Source: an uncultured beta proteobacterium (GTDB lineage Bacteria; Pseudomonadota; Gammaproteobacteria; Burkholderiales; Burkholderiaceae). From it: a DNA stretch of 37,823 bases. Within the stretch, counting starts at the first letter, position 1. The number at the start of each line of letters is the position of its first letter. Below the pieces are notes generated by a model. The model made no database searches. It was not told the origin of the DNA and saw only the letters and a program-made list of their open reading frames with translations. A program made the translations under genes and the position numbers. The DNA lies in NCBI GenBank assembly GCA_903846025.1, contig CAIMZP010000043.1:1-37823 (forward strand), in the 5' to 3' direction. Of this stretch, positions 36,640 to 37,823 are shown piece by piece.

Positions 36640-37263
36640 TTATTTTTTGATGGCAGCTTTAGGCCTAAAGGCCTTAATGACCACTTCATTGGTTTGGATG
36701 TAGGGGCCACCAATCAGATCAATGCAGTAAGGGATTGCGGCAAAAATTCCAGGAATAAGCACTTTACCCTCCCCATCCTTGAGTCCTTCAAGGGTTTCTT
36801 GAATTGCTTTAGGCTGACCCGGAAGATTCATCACGAGGGCAGCATGACCATCGATCTCACGTAAAACAGCAGTTTGACGGGATAGAATTGCTGTGGGTAC
36901 AAAGCGAAGGCTAATTTGACGCATTTGCTCGCCAAATCCCGGCATTTCCCGGGTTCCAGCATCAATTGTGGCCTCAGGGGTCACATCTCTGCGAGAAGGG
37001 CCTGTGCCGCCTGTGGTGAGAACTAGGTCACACCCCAAATCATCCACCAGCTCTACGATGGTTTCCGTAATAATTTTGCCTTCGTCGGCAATCAGACGCT
37101 CATGAAAAACGCAGGGTGAGCTCAAAGCGTTTATCAGCCAAGCTCTTAAAGTTGGTATTCCTTCATCGGAATAGACGCCCTTACTGGCTCGATCAGAGAT
37201 TGAGATCAAGCCAATCTTAATTTCATTGGGAGTGGAGCGTTTCCAAGCTTCTTTATGCTTCAT
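36640..37263 (-). CDS. mogA: molybdopterin adenylyltransferase
   Basis: MogA/MoaB-like protein (207 aa) that adenylates molybdopterin before molybdenum insertion. IGLISISDRASKGVYSDEG at about 17-35, LVLTTGGTGPSRRDVTPEAT at about 81-100 with the GGTGxxxRDxTPEA signature, PGFGEQMRQ and NLPGQPKAIQE at about 155-165 match MogA. It is longer than E. coli MogA (195 aa), with a 12-residue N-terminal extension. It is convergent with orn (36-base gap) and divergent from pmbA with 26 bases between start codons. Confidence 0.94.
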   Translation of the reverse strand: MKHKEAWKRSTPNEIKIGLISISDRASKGVYSDEGIPTLRAWLINALSSPCVFHERLIADEGKIITETIVELVDDLGCDLVLTTGGTGPSRRDVTPEATIDAGTREMPGFGEQMRQISLRFVPTAILSRQTAVLREIDGHAALVMNLPGQPKAIQETLEGLKDGEGKVLIPGIFAAIPYCIDLIGGPYIQTNEVVIKAFRPKAAIKK

Positions 37264-37269
37264 GTCTAC

Positions 37270-37275
37270 ATTCTA
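37270..37275 (-). promoter_or_regulatory. candidate mogA -10 element, leaderless geometry
   Basis: TAGAAT on the minus strand (37275-37270) lies exactly 6 bases before the mogA ATG. No Shine-Dalgarno site is present. It sits 2 bases from the oppositely oriented pmbA -10 candidate. Confidence 0.47.
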
Positions 37276-37277
37276 GC

Positions 37278-37283
37278 TATTAT
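37278..37283 (+). promoter_or_regulatory. candidate pmbA -10 element, leaderless geometry
   Basis: TATTAT (37278-37283) lies exactly 6 bases before the pmbA ATG. The intervening TAGGAC contains AGGA, but it ends one base before the ATG, too close for a normal ribosome binding site. Confidence 0.47.
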
Positions 37284-37289
37284 TAGGAC

Positions 37290-37823
37290 ATGTTTACATA
37301 CACACCAAATCAGTTCAAAGAAATTATTGATTTCATGCTTGTTCAGGCTCGTCGCAGGGGCGCCTCTGATGCAATTGCTGAAATTTCAGAGGGTCAAGGC
37401 CTTTCAGTCACGGTGCGCAAGGGTGAAGTCGAGACGATCGAGCAGAGTCTAGATAAACAAGTGGGCGTTACGGTCTTCTTGGGACACCATCGTGGCAGTG
37501 CTAGTACCAGTGATTTTTCTAAGGCATCCTTAAGGGCGACTGTAGAGGCTGCCTACCATATTGCTCAGCATACGGCCGAAGACCTTTGCGCTGGTCCTGC
37601 CGAAAAAGAGCTGCTGGAAAAGAATCCAATGGACCTGGATTTATTTCATCCATGGGCATTAGATTCTGCAAGTGCAATAGAAATTGCCCGTATAGCGGAA
37701 GGCGCTGCATTTGCACAGAGCAAGCAAATTAAAAATAGTGATGGCGCATCTGTCTCTGCCCATCACGCGCATTTTATGATGGGTACCACCAATGGGTTTA
37801 TGGGGGGATATCCATTTTCACGG
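37290..37823 (+). CDS. pmbA: metalloprotease PmbA/TldE, 5' part, cut by right window edge
   Basis: The first 178 codons of the TldD/TldE (PmbA) family are open to the window end. TldD-TldE cleaves unfolded peptides and matures some microcins and antitoxins such as CcdA. Visible features are MLVQARRRGASDAIAEISEGQGLSV at about 16-40, VRKGEVETIEQSLDKQVGVTVFLGHHRGSASTSD at about 42-75, typical of the N-terminal domain, and the NSDGASVSAHHAHFMMGTTNGF segment at about 151-172. In TldE the metal-binding histidines of TldD are lacking; the relevant region is outside the window. The ATG at 37290 follows a -10-like hexamer. Confidence 0.93.
   Translation, partial: MFTYTPNQFKEIIDFMLVQARRRGASDAIAEISEGQGLSVTVRKGEVETIEQSLDKQVGVTVFLGHHRGSASTSDFSKASLRATVEAAYHIAQHTAEDLCAGPAEKELLEKNPMDLDLFHPWALDSASAIEIARIAEGAAFAQSKQIKNSDGASVSAHHAHFMMGTTNGFMGGYPFSR

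Noticed and set aside
1..37823. Insertion sequence, prophage, CRISPR array, toxin-antitoxin or defence island
   Set aside because: No transposase, integrase, regularly spaced repeats, restriction or other defence motifs were found; the gene order is that of a conserved core region.

Overview
The window reads as a core chromosomal segment of a low-GC Burkholderiales bacterium, most likely Polynucleobacter (Burkholderiaceae, Betaproteobacteria). The grounds are a tmRNA whose tag reads ANDERFALAA, an OmpA-type protein with the betaproteobacterial CWRDNNWTPATAAPGCDG segment, the gyrA-serC-pheA-hisC-tyrA-aroA-cmk-rpsA-ihfB-lapB gene order, ubiquinone genes and a base composition in the mid-40s % GC by eye. 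Genus is an inference; no search was run.

Layout. (1) 1-2263, minus strand: the 5' part of ssrA (tmRNA) running off the left edge, gph, ubiG, a terminator and an OmpA-family porin-like protein. (2) 2424-13598, plus strand: gyrA, then a tightly packed serine/aromatic amino acid block (serC, pheA, hisC, tyrA, aroA) with start/stop overlaps, cmk, rpsA with a strong terminator, and ihfB with its own terminator. (3) 13659-18304: lapB, ugd, hldE-kinase (rfaE1) and hldD (rfaD), an LPS-assembly and sugar-nucleotide group. (4) 18313-22191: a UbiM-like FAD hydroxylase on the minus strand, a 499-base gene-free stretch with an FNR-like box, cysM, and convergent mltB. (5) 22275-28493: a histone-deacetylase-family enzyme, an acyl-CoA synthetase, etfB, etfA and an acyl-CoA dehydrogenase, which together look like an acyl-CoA activation and oxidation unit with its own electron-transfer flavoprotein. 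(6) 28539-29585, minus: a small membrane protein and a META-domain lipoprotein. (7) 29810-32026: the classic rpsP-rimM-trmD-rplS operon ending in a terminator. (8) 32092-37823: a NudL-type CoA pyrophosphatase, a CobD/CbiB-like membrane protein, rsgA and an M48 protease (minus), orn, mogA (minus), and the 5' part of pmbA, cut by the right edge.

No mobile element, CRISPR array, prophage or obvious defence system is visible; nearly all genes are housekeeping. The most interesting signal is regulatory. Several genes that begin transcription units (gyrA, nudL, the M48 protease, mogA, pmbA; nearly cysM) have a -10-like hexamer exactly 6 bases before the ATG and no Shine-Dalgarno sequence, the geometry expected of leaderless mRNAs. 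Others (ompA, ugd, rpsP, rplS, the acyl-CoA dehydrogenase) carry clear Shine-Dalgarno sites. Further points are a 12-bp perfect hairpin with a competing pairing between rpsP and rimM, an operator-like set of inverted repeats before ugd, the absence of lapA before lapB, and an FNR-like box near ubiM.
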